Below, in pieces: positions 50,976 through 59,178 of a stretch of DNA of 64,000 bases; positions within the stretch are counted from its first letter, which is position 1, and each line of letters starts with the position of its first letter. This DNA is from Streptomyces sp. NRRL F-5122 (GTDB lineage Bacteria > Actinomycetota > Actinomycetes > Streptomycetales > Streptomycetaceae). The notes beneath the pieces are model-generated. The model was not told where the DNA came from, searched no databases, and saw only the letters and a list, made by a program, of their open reading frames with translations. Made by a program: the position numbers and the translations under genes. Location: assembly GCF_001507435.1 (NCBI RefSeq), contig NZ_LMWH01000116.1, forward strand, positions 355,137 through 419,136, read 5' to 3'.

Positions 50976-51911
50976 ATGTCTGCGCACGACCTCATCCGTA
51001 TCGTCTCCCGCGACTCGCCCATGGCTCTCGCCCAGGTGGAACGCGTGCGCAGAGAACTCGCCGTACTGCACCCCGGCATCCGTACCGAGGTCGTGCCCGT
51101 CAGGACCACCGGCGACAAGTGGATGGGCGATCTCTCCCAGGTCGAGGGCAAGGGCGCCTTCACCAAGGAGGTCGACGCGGCGCTGCTGGCCGGTGAGGCG
51201 GACCTGGCCGTGCACTGCATGAAGGATGTGCCGGCAGACCGCCCGCTGCCGGCCGGGACCGTGTTCGCCGCGTTCCTCGAGCGGGACGACATCCGTGACG
51301 CTCTCGTCCATCCCGACGGGCTGACTCTCGACGAACTCCCCGCCGGAACCCGCATCGGCACCTCGGCAGTGCGGCGCATCGCCCAACTGGCCGTCTCCCG
51401 GCCGGACCTGACGTGTGTGCCGATGCGCGGCAACGCCAACCGCCGGCTGGCGAAACTCGCCGAGGGCGAGGCCGACGCTCTTCTCCTGGCCGTGTCCGGT
51501 CTGGACCGCATCGACCGCCGGGACGCGATCAGCGAAGTGCTGCCGCCCGAGACGATGATGCCGCCCATCGGTGCGGGCATCCTGGCGCTGCAGTGCCGCG
51601 AGGACGACATCGACCTGATCGACACCGTGAGCGGCCTCGGTGATCCCGACACCCATCGTGAGGCCACCGCCGAGCGTATGTTCCTGCACGTCCTCCAGGG
51701 CCATTGCAACTCGCCGATCGCCGGATACGCCAGGGCCACGCCGAACGGCGACCTCTCCTTGCGGGCATGCGTGTTCACACCCGACGGCAAGACCGTCCTC
51801 AACGCGCACGAATGGGCGGGGCGTCTGGACCCGGCCACCCTGGGCACATCGGTCGCCGTCACGCTCCTGCGCCAGGGAGCGCGGGAACTGATCGACTCCA
51901 TCCCTCACTGA
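50976..51911 (+). CDS. hemC: Hydroxymethylbilane synthase (porphobilinogen deaminase)
   Basis: A 311-residue porphobilinogen deaminase, which joins four porphobilinogens into hydroxymethylbilane. Family motifs are [64 protein letters not shown] and the dipyrromethane-cofactor Cys in [11 protein letters not shown] (usual GGC read as GHC). The catalytic Asp is in HCMKDVP. It is not next to hemA, hemB or hemD, so it is likely a second or displaced copy. A TATCGT hexamer lies 7 bases before the ATG. Confidence 0.93.
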   Translation: MSAHDLIRIVSRDSPMALAQVERVRRELAVLHPGIRTEVVPVRTTGDKWMGDLSQVEGKGAFTKEVDAALLAGEADLAVHCMKDVPADRPLPAGTVFAAFLERDDIRDALVHPDGLTLDELPAGTRIGTSAVRRIAQLAVSRPDLTCVPMRGNANRRLAKLAEGEADALLLAVSGLDRIDRRDAISEVLPPETMMPPIGAGILALQCREDDIDLIDTVSGLGDPDTHREATAERMFLHVLQGHCNSPIAGYARATPNGDLSLRACVFTPDGKTVLNAHEWAGRLDPATLGTSVAVTLLRQGARELIDSIPH

Positions 51912-52014
51912 GGCCCGGTCGGCCCCCGATCGGGGAGCACCGGCGGTACGGCGCCCGGATCGCGGGCGGGGCGCGGCGCCGAGGCCTCGCCCCGACGGCC
52001 GGGACCGGCCGGCC

Positions 52015-53205
52015 TCAGTCGCGTGCCGGGGCCGAGGAGTCGGAAGCGGCGGGAACGGACTTCGAGCGGGCCGCCGGTGGCTTCGGCCGTGTCCCGGAGG
52101 AACGTCGTCTGCGCAGCAACAGCCGTCGTGCGGGCCGCTCCACACCTTCGTACAGGACCCAGGACAGGACGAGGGACACGGTGAACGCGAGAGTCGTCGC
52201 GCACATGCCCCGCAGCACGCCGTAGCGAGGTGAGGCGCCGAGCAGGTGGGTGCCGGCCTGCAGCACCAGCAGGTGCACCATGTAGAAGGCGAACGACAGC
52301 TCCCCGAGCCGTACCAGCCGCCGATGCCGCCAGAGCGACGGCAGACCGCGCAGGTCCGCGACGGCGGCCGCCGGGATGAGCAGGGCGAAGCCGACGATGG
52401 TGCAGGCCGTGGCCGGGTAGCCGGGGGTGACCTGCGGGGCGAAGAAGTAGCCGATGACGGCCAGGGCGAGCGAGGCCTCCAGGCCGGGGCCGCGCCACCG
52501 ACCGAGAAGCACCAGACGCGCAACCGCGGCTCCGAGGACGAACTCGGGCAGTCGAGCGGCGGGGAAGGAGTTCACGGTCTGCCCCAGCCAGTGGTGGGCG
52601 TCCGCCCAGCCCAGAGCCGGCACGGCCAGTACCGAGGCCAGGGCGACCGCCGCCGACCCTCGGACGTCGAGCCGGCGCAGCAGCAGAGCCAGCAGCGGGA
52701 AGAGGGCGTAGAAGAAGGCTTCGCAGGCCAGTGACCAGCTGACCGGGTCCAGCGTCTGCCACCAGGGACGCCACCAGGAGTGCACCAGAAGGACGTTGGC
52801 GAGTGCCTGGTGCGCCGTCGGCATCTCCCGATGGTCCAGTGTGTACGCCAAGGCCAGGGCGATCGCGGCGGTGGCGAGGTGGACGGGGTAGACGCGTGCG
52901 ATGCGCCGCCGCCAGAAGGCAGGCGCCCGGTCGTTCGGCCGCGCGGACCACATCAGTACGAAACCGGACAGCACGAAGAAGAAGGACACCCCTGTTGCGC
53001 CGGCGTCGAACGCCCACGTCATGATGTCGCCACCGGTGCCCGCGAAATAGCCGAAGTTGCGCACGTGCAGCCCGAAGACCAGCAACGCGGCCGCCCACCG
53101 CAGTCCTGTGAGCGAGGGCAGCATCGCCATCGAAGCGGGTGGAGGGGTTCTGGCGGTGGTCGGTGTGGCCGGCGGCCGTCTGGCCACACTGGTCGCCGTC
53201 GTCAT
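52015..53205 (-). CDS. Acyltransferase-3 family membrane protein
   Basis: A 396-residue membrane O-acyltransferase with about ten helices. Core motifs: SLTGLRWAAALLVFGLHVRN, GVSFFFVLSGFVLMWSARPN, FWRRRIARVYPVHLATAAIA and, near the end, FYMVHLLVLQAGTHLLG and YEGVERPARRLLLRRR. The cytoplasmic C-terminus is basic and Ser/Pro-rich. Start at ATG 53205 behind AGGTGAG; an in-frame upstream start (53289) has no support. Same family as the protein at 36678-37922 but only loosely similar. Substrate unknown; the neighbours give no hint of a glycan or secondary-metabolite pathway. Confidence 0.9.
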   Translation of the reverse strand: MTTATSVARRPPATPTTARTPPPASMAMLPSLTGLRWAAALLVFGLHVRNFGYFAGTGGDIMTWAFDAGATGVSFFFVLSGFVLMWSARPNDRAPAFWRRRIARVYPVHLATAAIALALAYTLDHREMPTAHQALANVLLVHSWWRPWWQTLDPVSWSLACEAFFYALFPLLALLLRRLDVRGSAAVALASVLAVPALGWADAHHWLGQTVNSFPAARLPEFVLGAAVARLVLLGRWRGPGLEASLALAVIGYFFAPQVTPGYPATACTIVGFALLIPAAAVADLRGLPSLWRHRRLVRLGELSFAFYMVHLLVLQAGTHLLGASPRYGVLRGMCATTLAFTVSLVLSWVLYEGVERPARRLLLRRRRSSGTRPKPPAARSKSVPAASDSSAPARD

Positions 53206-53552
53206 CGTCTCACCTGCCTGGGCGCGTTCGTGCTGAGCATGAAGGGGAACGTTGCCCGTTCCTCTCCTTTCATTCCGGTCCTCTAGCAAACATCACACTC
53301 GGGGCGACGAGGGCCGTCGGCCGCCGTGTCCACACGGGGGAAGGACACCCGAACGGCCCAGTGGGCGGTAGTCGGGTGCCACGGCGGCGGTCAGGTGCGG
53401 ACTCGTGCCGCGCCTGACCGGGAGACGGTTCCGCGCCACCGGTCCCATGCCGGACCGGTGACGCGGACGAGTGAATCGGAGATCGGGTCGGATCCCCGGG
53501 CGTCGACGAGCCTCACGGGGACGACCGGGTACGCCGCAGAGGGCGGATCAGC
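53206..53552. other. 347-base gap with a terminator
   Basis: No gene. An inverted repeat CACCGGTCC / GGACCGGTG (53437-53460, 6-base loop) lies about 93 bases after the GDSL gene stop and is its probable terminator. The last part holds the promoter of the acyltransferase gene. Confidence 0.55.
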
Positions 53553-54470
53553 TCAGTGGTGCCCGTGCCTCTTGCCCAGGCTCTCCAGCACGGCCCGCGC
53601 CATGGCCTCCTCACCCTTGGCATTCGGATGTGCGGGGGCCGCGGGCGAGGCCGGCTGCAACGGCTCGATCCACCGGTCGGCGGGCGCCTTGCACATGTCG
53701 TGGCCACGCGTGGGCGCGTAGGTGTCGACGTACTCCGCGCGGTTCCACGCGGCCACCTCGCGCAGCATCAGATTGAGCCCCTTCTCGGTGTCCCGCAGAT
53801 AGGGGAAGTCCTTGGACGCGAACGGCACCGAGGGCGAGCAGCCGCTGCCGTCGTCGGGCAGGAGGTCCGGGTAGCCGACGACGAGGACCCGCGCGTGCGG
53901 TGCCCTTGCGTGTACGGCCCGCAGCACGCGGTCGACCTTCGGCGCGATCTGCGCGATGGCGACCGCCAACCGGTCGATCCCCGACGAGGCGTAGTAGCGG
54001 CGACAGGGATCGCCCGTCGGGTCCTGGGCGGCGAGCCGGACGCAGGTGGAGATGATGGAGCCGAAACCGATGTCGTTGCCGCCGATCTGAACCGTCACCA
54101 GATCGGTGTCCCGCCCCACCGCGTCCAGCTGGGGACCATTGGTGCCCTGTGCCGTCCACATCTCTGCGGTCGTCGCCCCGCCGCAGCTCACGTCCTTGAA
54201 CGCCGTCGTCTTCCGGGCCGTTGCGACGATCGAGGGGTAATTGTGGTCGGAGCGGGCGCAGTTCGCGTCCACCTGCTGCGGGATGAGAGGTCCCGAGGTG
54301 TAGGAGTCCCCGAGCGACGCGTAATGCGTGCCGCGGCCGGGTGCCGTGCCGTGTGCCGCGGCGGGCACCGCGGAGACGGCGAAGAGGGCACAGGCGCCGA
54401 GCGCCGCCCCCGCGGTGACCGGGAATCGACGACGTCTCGCCGCTCCGCCCGGTTGTCCGTCCTTTGCCAT
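53553..54470 (-). CDS. Secreted SGNH/GDSL hydrolase (lipase/esterase)
   Basis: A 305-residue exported SGNH hydrolase. The signal peptide spans residues 1-40 (RRRRFPVTAGAALGACALFA, then AVSAVPAAAHG). Block I is ASLGDSYTSGPL (nucleophile Ser56), block III VQIGGNDIGFG, and block V has Asp/His in APAHPNAKGEEA. Cysteines in the mature protein (e.g. ANCARSDHN, DVSCGGATT, STCVRLA, DPCRRYY, GCSPSV, DMCKAP) can form three disulfides, as in Streptomyces lipases. GGGGGAGG precedes the ATG. A perfect ATACCG-TC-CGGTAT palindrome lies 78 bases upstream, so it is probably under TetR-type control. Confidence 0.93.
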   Translation of the reverse strand: MAKDGQPGGAARRRRFPVTAGAALGACALFAVSAVPAAAHGTAPGRGTHYASLGDSYTSGPLIPQQVDANCARSDHNYPSIVATARKTTAFKDVSCGGATTAEMWTAQGTNGPQLDAVGRDTDLVTVQIGGNDIGFGSIISTCVRLAAQDPTGDPCRRYYASSGIDRLAVAIAQIAPKVDRVLRAVHARAPHARVLVVGYPDLLPDDGSGCSPSVPFASKDFPYLRDTEKGLNLMLREVAAWNRAEYVDTYAPTRGHDMCKAPADRWIEPLQPASPAAPAHPNAKGEEAMARAVLESLGKRHGHH

Positions 54471-54547
54471 GACGATCCTCCCCCTGAGGCCGTGACGTCG
54501 CGCGGGGCCGCTCGGAGAGCGGCCCTCGCGCGTTCGACTGGGCTTGT

Positions 54548-54561
54548 ATACCGTCCGGTAT
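54548..54561. promoter_or_regulatory. Perfect TetR-like palindrome ATACCGTCCGGTAT
   Basis: ATACCG-TC-CGGTAT, 14 bp. On the minus strand it overlaps a TATACA hexamer, a candidate -10 of the GDSL hydrolase gene. No TetR gene is adjacent, so the regulator would act in trans. Confidence 0.6.
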
Positions 54562-54721
54562 GTCTTGAGGGCCAGAGGCCGGAACCGGGTGGCTGCGGGG
54601 ACACGGCACGGCGGACCGTACCGCGGGTCTCATGGGGACGCGGCCGGGACGGCCGCGGGGAAGGACCCTCGTGCTGTCGGGCGCGGGGCTCGGGCGGGGT
54701 CGGGGACCCCGCCCGAGAGGA

Positions 54722-55822
54722 TCACGCGCGGTGGTACTGCGTGGGTGAGGCGACCTCGCCGCCGAGCTCCGCGGCGGCGTGACGTGCCCAGTACGGGTTG
54801 CGCAGCAGTTCCCGGGCCAGCAGTACGGCGTCGGCCCGGCCGGAGGCGACGATCTCCTGGGCCTGGGCCGGTTCCGTGATCATTCCGACCGCGGCCACGG
54901 GCATCCCCGTCTCGGTGCGGACGCGCTCGGCGAAGGGGACCTGGTAGCCGGGGCCGGTCACGATCTTGGCGTCGGGGACGTTGCCGCCGGTGGAGACGTC
55001 CATCAGATCCACTCCGCGGGCCTGGAGCTCCTTGGCGAATCGGACGGTGTCGTCCGCCGTCCACCCCTCCCGGCCGTCCTCGGGGTTCTCGGTGAGCCAG
55101 TCCGTGGCGGAGATCCGGAAGAAGACCGGCAGATCGTCCGGCCATACGGCGCGTACGGCGTCCACGACCTCCAGCGCAAACCGCGTGCGGCCCTCGAACG
55201 AGCCGCCGTACTCGTCCGTGCGGTCGTTGCTGTACGGGGAGAGGAACTGGTTGATCAGGTAGCCGTGCGCTCCATGGATCTCGGCGACCTCGAATCCGGC
55301 AGCGCGTGCACGCTCAGCGGCCTCCGCGAACTCCCGGACGATGCCGCGGATGCGGTCCTTGCTGAGTTCCTCGGGGGTCGTCGACTCCGGGCCGAAGGGA
55401 AGTGCGCTGGGGCCGACGGGGGTCCAGCCGTGGGGCTCGTCGGGGCTGATCGGACGCCCGCGGTCGACCCAGGTGCGCTCGGTGGAGGCCTTGCGCCCGG
55501 CGTGGGCCAGCTGGATACCGGGGACGGTGCCCTGCGTCTTCAGGAACGCGGTGATGCGCTGGAAGGCGGCGACCTGGGTGTCGTTCCAGATGCCCACGTC
55601 ATAGGGGGAGATGCGGCCCTCGGGGCTGACGGCCGTGGCCTCGGTGATGATCAGTCCGGTGCCGCCGGAGGCGCGCGCGGCCAGGTGGGCGAAGTGCCAG
55701 TCCGTCGGGACGCCGACCGCTTCGCCGTCCGGCGCCGCACTGTACTGACACATCGCCGCCATCCAGATGCGGTTGGGGATGGTCAGTGACCTGAGGGTGT
55801 ACGGGGTGAAGAGGGAGGTCAA
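54722..55822 (-). CDS. YqjM-type Old Yellow Enzyme (NADH:flavin oxidoreductase)
   Basis: A 366-residue FMN-dependent ene-reductase of the YqjM class. The start is a TTG (55822) preceded by AGGAG, giving LTSLFTPYTLRSLTIPNRIW; the upstream reading frame has no better start. Class features are the redox-sensing Cys in WMAAMCQYSA, QLAHAGRKASTER, EIHGAHGYLINQFLSPYSND with the paired His, EYGGSFEGRTRFALEVVDAV and the FMN-binding ISATDWL and VGMITEPAQAQEIV. The enzyme reduces activated C=C bonds. Two GCATGC-containing strings occur in the promoter region. Confidence 0.93.
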   Translation of the reverse strand: MTSLFTPYTLRSLTIPNRIWMAAMCQYSAAPDGEAVGVPTDWHFAHLAARASGGTGLIITEATAVSPEGRISPYDVGIWNDTQVAAFQRITAFLKTQGTVPGIQLAHAGRKASTERTWVDRGRPISPDEPHGWTPVGPSALPFGPESTTPEELSKDRIRGIVREFAEAAERARAAGFEVAEIHGAHGYLINQFLSPYSNDRTDEYGGSFEGRTRFALEVVDAVRAVWPDDLPVFFRISATDWLTENPEDGREGWTADDTVRFAKELQARGVDLMDVSTGGNVPDAKIVTGPGYQVPFAERVRTETGMPVAAVGMITEPAQAQEIVASGRADAVLLARELLRNPYWARHAAAELGGEVASPTQYHRA

Positions 55823-55837
55823 CTCGATGACTCCTAG

Positions 55838-55922
55838 TGCATGCCTGTAGGCGGGGCCCGAGTGTGTGACCCACACCCGTGCGGTGGACGCCAAGAATAA
55901 TTGCATGCGCTTGCTATTTATT
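55838..55922. promoter_or_regulatory. AT-rich promoter region with TGCATGC repeats
   Basis: TGCATGC occurs at 55838 and again in ATTGCATGCGCTTGC (55902-55916), embedded in AT-rich DNA (AATAATT... and CTATTTATTCC). They may be regulator sites for the Old Yellow Enzyme gene. The assignment is by pattern only. Confidence 0.4.
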
Positions 55923-56072
55923 CCGCCCGCAAGCAGCGTGCGCATCGAGGTGAGTGCGCCCTGCTCGATCGGGGGTGCCCCGAGTGCGGTCGGCGGGCAG
56001 TCGAGTGACACTGACAGCCACGAGTAGGGCACCGTGAGCGAGCGGGGACGTGACCAGAAGCGAAGAGCATCC

Positions 56073-56491
56073 ATGCTGCGGGGCTTCAAGAACTTCCTGA
56101 TGCTCGGCGACGTCATCGTCGTGGCCATCGGCCTGATCGTGGCGCGGCCTTCAGCACACTGATCAAGGCGTTCACCGACTACGTGATCAACCCCATCATC
56201 GCGAGGGCTCAGGGCGGGGCGTCGCCCGGACTCGGCTGGCAGCTCGGCCGACCGGGCAACAGCGCTACCTACCTGAACATCGGCGCGTTCATCTCCGCGC
56301 TGATCTACTTCATCGTCTTCATGGTGGTGGTGTACTTCCTGATCATCGTCCCCTACAAGCGCGCACAGGCCCGGCGCGGCCTGTCGGTCTTCGGCGACCC
56401 CCAGCCCGCCAGGACGTGTCCCGCCTGTCTCTCGGAGGATGTGCCCAAGGCGGCCACCAAGTGCCGGTACTGCGGCAGCACTCTGGCCTGA
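56073..56491 (+). pseudogene. mscL: mscL (large-conductance mechanosensitive channel) with one-base frameshift
   Basis: The full coding sequence is 419 bases, one short of 140 codons. The first frame gives MLRGFKNFLMLGDVIVVAIG followed by LIVA, then a stop after nine more residues. A base added in the GTGGCGCGGCC run near 56147 continues as AFSTLIKAFTDYVINPIIAR into the second frame, with TM2 (FISALIYFIVFMVVVYFLII) and a C-terminal zinc-ribbon tail (CPACLSEDVPKAATKCRYCG), the layout of Streptomyces MscL. So this is an otherwise complete channel. GAAGAG lies upstream of the ATG. It protects against hypo-osmotic shock; whether it works here depends on whether the missing base is real. Confidence 0.82.
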
Positions 56492-56610
56492 ACGCGGGGT
56501 GCCGCCCCGGGGACGGCGCTGCCCGACGGCATCGCTCGCAGACACAAGCGCCCCGAGGAACGGGGGAGTTCACCGAGGAGCGAGCCCGGTCGGGGAACGG
56601 CCGGCGACCG

Positions 56611-57171
56611 TCATCGGCGCTCCTCCCAGTCGGCCAGGGTGAGTTCGTACTCGACTTCGCCGTGTTCCGAACCTTCGATCGTCTCGGGCCAGTCTTCGGT
56701 GAAGTTCCGGAGGAACGACAGACCGGCCCGCTCCATCACCCGCCGGGACCGGGTGTTCACCGCCATGGTGTTCGCGGTGACCCGTTGCACGCCGAAGTCC
56801 GTGAACCCCTTGTCGATCAGGGCCCGCGAGCCTTCCGTCGCATGTCCCCTGCCCCAAGCGGCCCTGTTCAGCCGGTAGCCGAGTTCCACCACGGCGGCCC
56901 TGTGCGCGTCGAGAGGACGGAACTCGAACCAGCCGAGGAAAGTCCCGGTGGCCTTCTCCTCGACGGCCCAGTAACCACGGGTGCCGAGGCACGGGTAGTC
57001 GCGGAGGAGCCGCGGCAGCGTCTGGGTGCGGATCGACTCGCGGCTGACCGGCTTGCCGCCGTTGATGAACCGCATGACCACGGGGTCGTTGTCCAGAGCG
57101 AAGAGGTGCTCGGCGTCGGCCTCGGTGAACGGGCGCAACACCAGCCGCTCGGTTTCCAGGAAGACAGGCAT
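56611..57171 (-). CDS. GNAT-family N-acetyltransferase
   Basis: A 186-residue acetyltransferase of the RimJ/RimL type. MPVFLETERLVLRPFTEADA is the N-terminal signature; the CoA-binding loop is ELGYRLNRAAWGRGHATEGS (RxxGxGxA-type, NRAAWGRGHA); FGVQRVTANTMAVNTRSRRV and MERAGLSFLR are the next strands. Substrates range from ribosomal proteins to antibiotics; this sequence does not decide. The start ATG at 57171 follows GGTGAAG. It is monocistronic. Confidence 0.92.
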   Translation of the reverse strand: MPVFLETERLVLRPFTEADAEHLFALDNDPVVMRFINGGKPVSRESIRTQTLPRLLRDYPCLGTRGYWAVEEKATGTFLGWFEFRPLDAHRAAVVELGYRLNRAAWGRGHATEGSRALIDKGFTDFGVQRVTANTMAVNTRSRRVMERAGLSFLRNFTEDWPETIEGSEHGEVEYELTLADWEERR

Positions 57172-57391
57172 GCAGCGATCTTCACCAGCGGTGGCTCGGT
57201 CCGCCACCCGATAACGACGTCGACAGTCCTGAGTCGCGGCCTGCTTGGGAAAGGGGGTCGCTGCCTCCGGGACTCTGTCCGTGTTGTTCCTCCGGCCGAC
57301 GGCCTGGTGACGGAGGGGAGACGGCGGTACGGGCCTCAGGGGTGAGTGCCCGCACCGCCGCACAGGTATGGAGACGGGGGTACGTCGTGCG

Positions 57392-57637
57392 TCAGGCGAC
57401 GGCCTCGACGGCCTGGGTCCGCAGGCCCTGCGCCTGGCGCGGCAGGGTGAGCACGGCGAGGAAGCCGAGGACCGCGACCGCTGCGAAGAAGTAGAAGCCC
57501 CACGGATGCCCGATACCGGCCGTGACCAGGGCTCCGGTGATCGACGGGCCGACGATCGAGCCGATACGGCCGATGCCGGAGGCCGAGCCGAGAGCCGTGC
57601 TGCGGACGGAGGCGGGGTAGAAGTTCGTCACATAGGC
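57392..57637 (-). pseudogene. C-terminal remnant of an MFS transporter truncated by the TnpB element
   Basis: On the minus strand the frame AYVTNFYPASVRSTALGSAS, then GIGRIGSIVGPSITGALVTA and the last helix (WGFYFFAAVAVLGFLAVLTL) is the end of an aromatic-acid:H+ symporter-type MFS protein, with about 330 upstream residues missing. The break coincides with the TnpB element boundary at 57637/57638. The missing part is not found on the other side of the element. The remnant has no start signal of its own, though MTNFYPAS could in principle be read. Confidence 0.85.
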
Positions 57638-57700
57638 TTGAAGTTCTCCCCTCTCTTCGCAAGCTCAGGGACGGGATTCCCGTCTACCTTTCGGCGACAG
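57622..57700 (-). ncRNA. Predicted omega RNA 3' scaffold and guide of TnpB
   Basis: On the minus strand, the end of tnpB and what follows gives a hairpin (GACGGG-ATT-CCCGTC, 57670-57684, overlapping the stop codon), then a purine-rich stretch and AACTTCAA, the expected scaffold end. The next 16 bases, GCCTATGTGACGAACT (57637 to 57622), would be the guide and lie in the MFS gene. The 5' end of the RNA is inside tnpB and is not defined here. Confidence 0.6.
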
Positions 57701-59052
57701 GCTTGACGGATTTACCCGCCTTACGACCGCGCCTTCCGGCGGCCGGGATCTCCATGATGATGTGGCCGATCCGATACAGGTGCAGGATGTTCCGGGCCGC
57801 GTTCCAGTCGGCGTTTCCGGTCCATCCACACTCGGTGTTCTTGCACGCGAACAGCTCTTGGGTCTCTCGGCTGCCTGGCGTGATGAAGCCGCACGCTGAG
57901 CACCGCTGGGAGGTGTACGGGGCCGGTACCTTGACCAGCTCGCCGCCGCGCCGGGCGAGCTTGTACGTCAGCATCATGACCGTCCGCCCCCACGCCTCTT
58001 GTGTGATGGAGCGGTTCGTACCGGCCTTGGCCTTGGCCCCGTTGCGCAGGTAATTGCCTTCGTTGTCGGGGTCGGGCTTCGGCTTGGGCGCTTTGGTCAT
58101 GCCGAGGATGTTGAGCTGTTCGACCACGACCGTGCCGTAGGTGCGGGCGAGGTAGGTGGTCGTCTGGTGCTGCCAGTCCAAGGCTCGTCGCGTGGCTTTT
58201 GCTCGGAGCCGCTTGATCTGGTCGTAGGTGTGCTGCAAGCGGCGGGAGGTCTTCTCCCCCTTCTTGCGGAAGGACTTCTGGTGTGCGGCCTGCCGCTCCA
58301 GCGTGAGGAGCTTGGCCTTCTCCTTCTGGGTGAGCCACTTGTCCCGGTCAGCGGTTCCGTCCGGGAGACGGGGCGGACGTCCGTGGTCCTGGTGGTCCTC
58401 GTTGGAGAGGGCGAGGGGGACGTTCACTCCGGCGTCGATGCCGACCTCCGGCCCCTGGCGGGGCTCGGGCCTGGCCTCCAAGGTCTGCACGCGGAATGCG
58501 ATGTGCCAGCCCAAAGCGTCCCTGACCAGCCGGGCGCCGGTGATCCGGTTCTCCTTGGTCGCCTTCTTGCCCACGGGCAGGTCCATGGTCCAGCGGAAGC
58601 GAACCCGGCCCACCTTGGGGATGTTGACCATGCCCCAGCGGCGGTGCACGCGGACGATGTTCAGGTCCCGACCCTGCGGGATGTCCACGGACATCGCGGA
58701 GCGGAAGCGGCCCTTGTAGTTCGGCTCGCCGGCGCGGCCTTCCCAGCAGTTCTTCCAGCTCTGGAAGTACGTCTTCAAGACGGCCTGCGCGGCCTGCGCG
58801 GGCAGCTTGCCGAGGTAATCGAGATCCTTACGCCCCTGCCGTATCGCTTCGTCGGCGGCGGCAAGGGTGCGCTTGCCCTTGGGGAGCATCGTCCACCAGG
58901 AGTGCAGGCAGTTCCACATCGTGCGGGCCGCGTGCGCCTGGTCGTCCAGGAGCCGGATTTCGGCAGTGCTGAGCGCCAGCCGGGCACGGTGCCCGAACTG
59001 CCGTTTCACCAAGCCGAGTTCGCTCACAGCGATCACCATACACAGTTGGTCT
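57638..59052 (-). mobile_element. IS200/IS605-type element carrying only tnpB
   Basis: A stand-alone TnpB (IS1341-like) element. The right end is well placed: TTGAA at 57638-57642 on the plus strand (TTCAA on the minus) abuts the truncated MFS gene. The left end is approximate, just before the TnpB start, near 59052. There is no TnpA transposase, so it can only move with help from a TnpA elsewhere. As usual there is no terminal inverted repeat or target duplication. Confidence 0.75.
57684..59039 (-). CDS. tnpB: TnpB RNA-guided nuclease, intact active site
   Basis: A 451-residue TnpB. The three RuvC acids are present: Asp202 (EVGIDAGVN), Glu307 (VVVEQLN) and Asp411 (GNADWNAARNI). A four-Cys zinc ribbon (CSACGF..., CKNTECGW; Cys380, 383, 399, 404) lies between the last two. 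The N-terminal RNA/DNA-binding region includes FGHRARLALSTAEIRLLDD and GEPNYKGRFRS. TnpB with its omega RNA cuts DNA next to a TAM; this one is expected to be active. Start: ATG at 59039 (alternative GTG at 59027); further upstream frame is host DNA. Confidence 0.93.
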   Translation of the reverse strand: MVIAVSELGLVKRQFGHRARLALSTAEIRLLDDQAHAARTMWNCLHSWWTMLPKGKRTLAAADEAIRQGRKDLDYLGKLPAQAAQAVLKTYFQSWKNCWEGRAGEPNYKGRFRSAMSVDIPQGRDLNIVRVHRRWGMVNIPKVGRVRFRWTMDLPVGKKATKENRITGARLVRDALGWHIAFRVQTLEARPEPRQGPEVGIDAGVNVPLALSNEDHQDHGRPPRLPDGTADRDKWLTQKEKAKLLTLERQAAHQKSFRKKGEKTSRRLQHTYDQIKRLRAKATRRALDWQHQTTTYLARTYGTVVVEQLNILGMTKAPKPKPDPDNEGNYLRNGAKAKAGTNRSITQEAWGRTVMMLTYKLARRGGELVKVPAPYTSQRCSACGFITPGSRETQELFACKNTECGWTGNADWNAARNILHLYRIGHIIMEIPAAGRRGRKAGKSVKPVAER

Positions 59053-59139
59053 ATGTCACCGCGCTGGAACCCGTTCATGGCCGAGGTGCTGGGCGAGCGG
59101 GTGAGCCGGGCCCAACTGCCCCCGTACGCCGCTCGCTAG
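59053..59139 (+). other. Fragment next to the TnpB left end (possible gene remnant)
   Basis: A short open frame abutting the element reads MSPRWNPFMAEVLGERVSRA then QLPPYAAR and a stop. It looks like the C-terminus of some protein whose upstream part was lost when the element came in, but I cannot identify it. It does not match the missing N-terminus of the MFS gene on the other side. Confidence 0.35.
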
Positions 59140-59178
59140 AAGATGCTGGAGCAGGCCGGAGCGTGCAGGGCCTTCAGG

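Noticed and set aside
57684..59078. Starting TnpB at 59078
   Set aside because: The extra 13 residues (MNGFQRGDIDQLC) lie in host DNA left of the element, so the start at 59039 (or 59027) is preferred.
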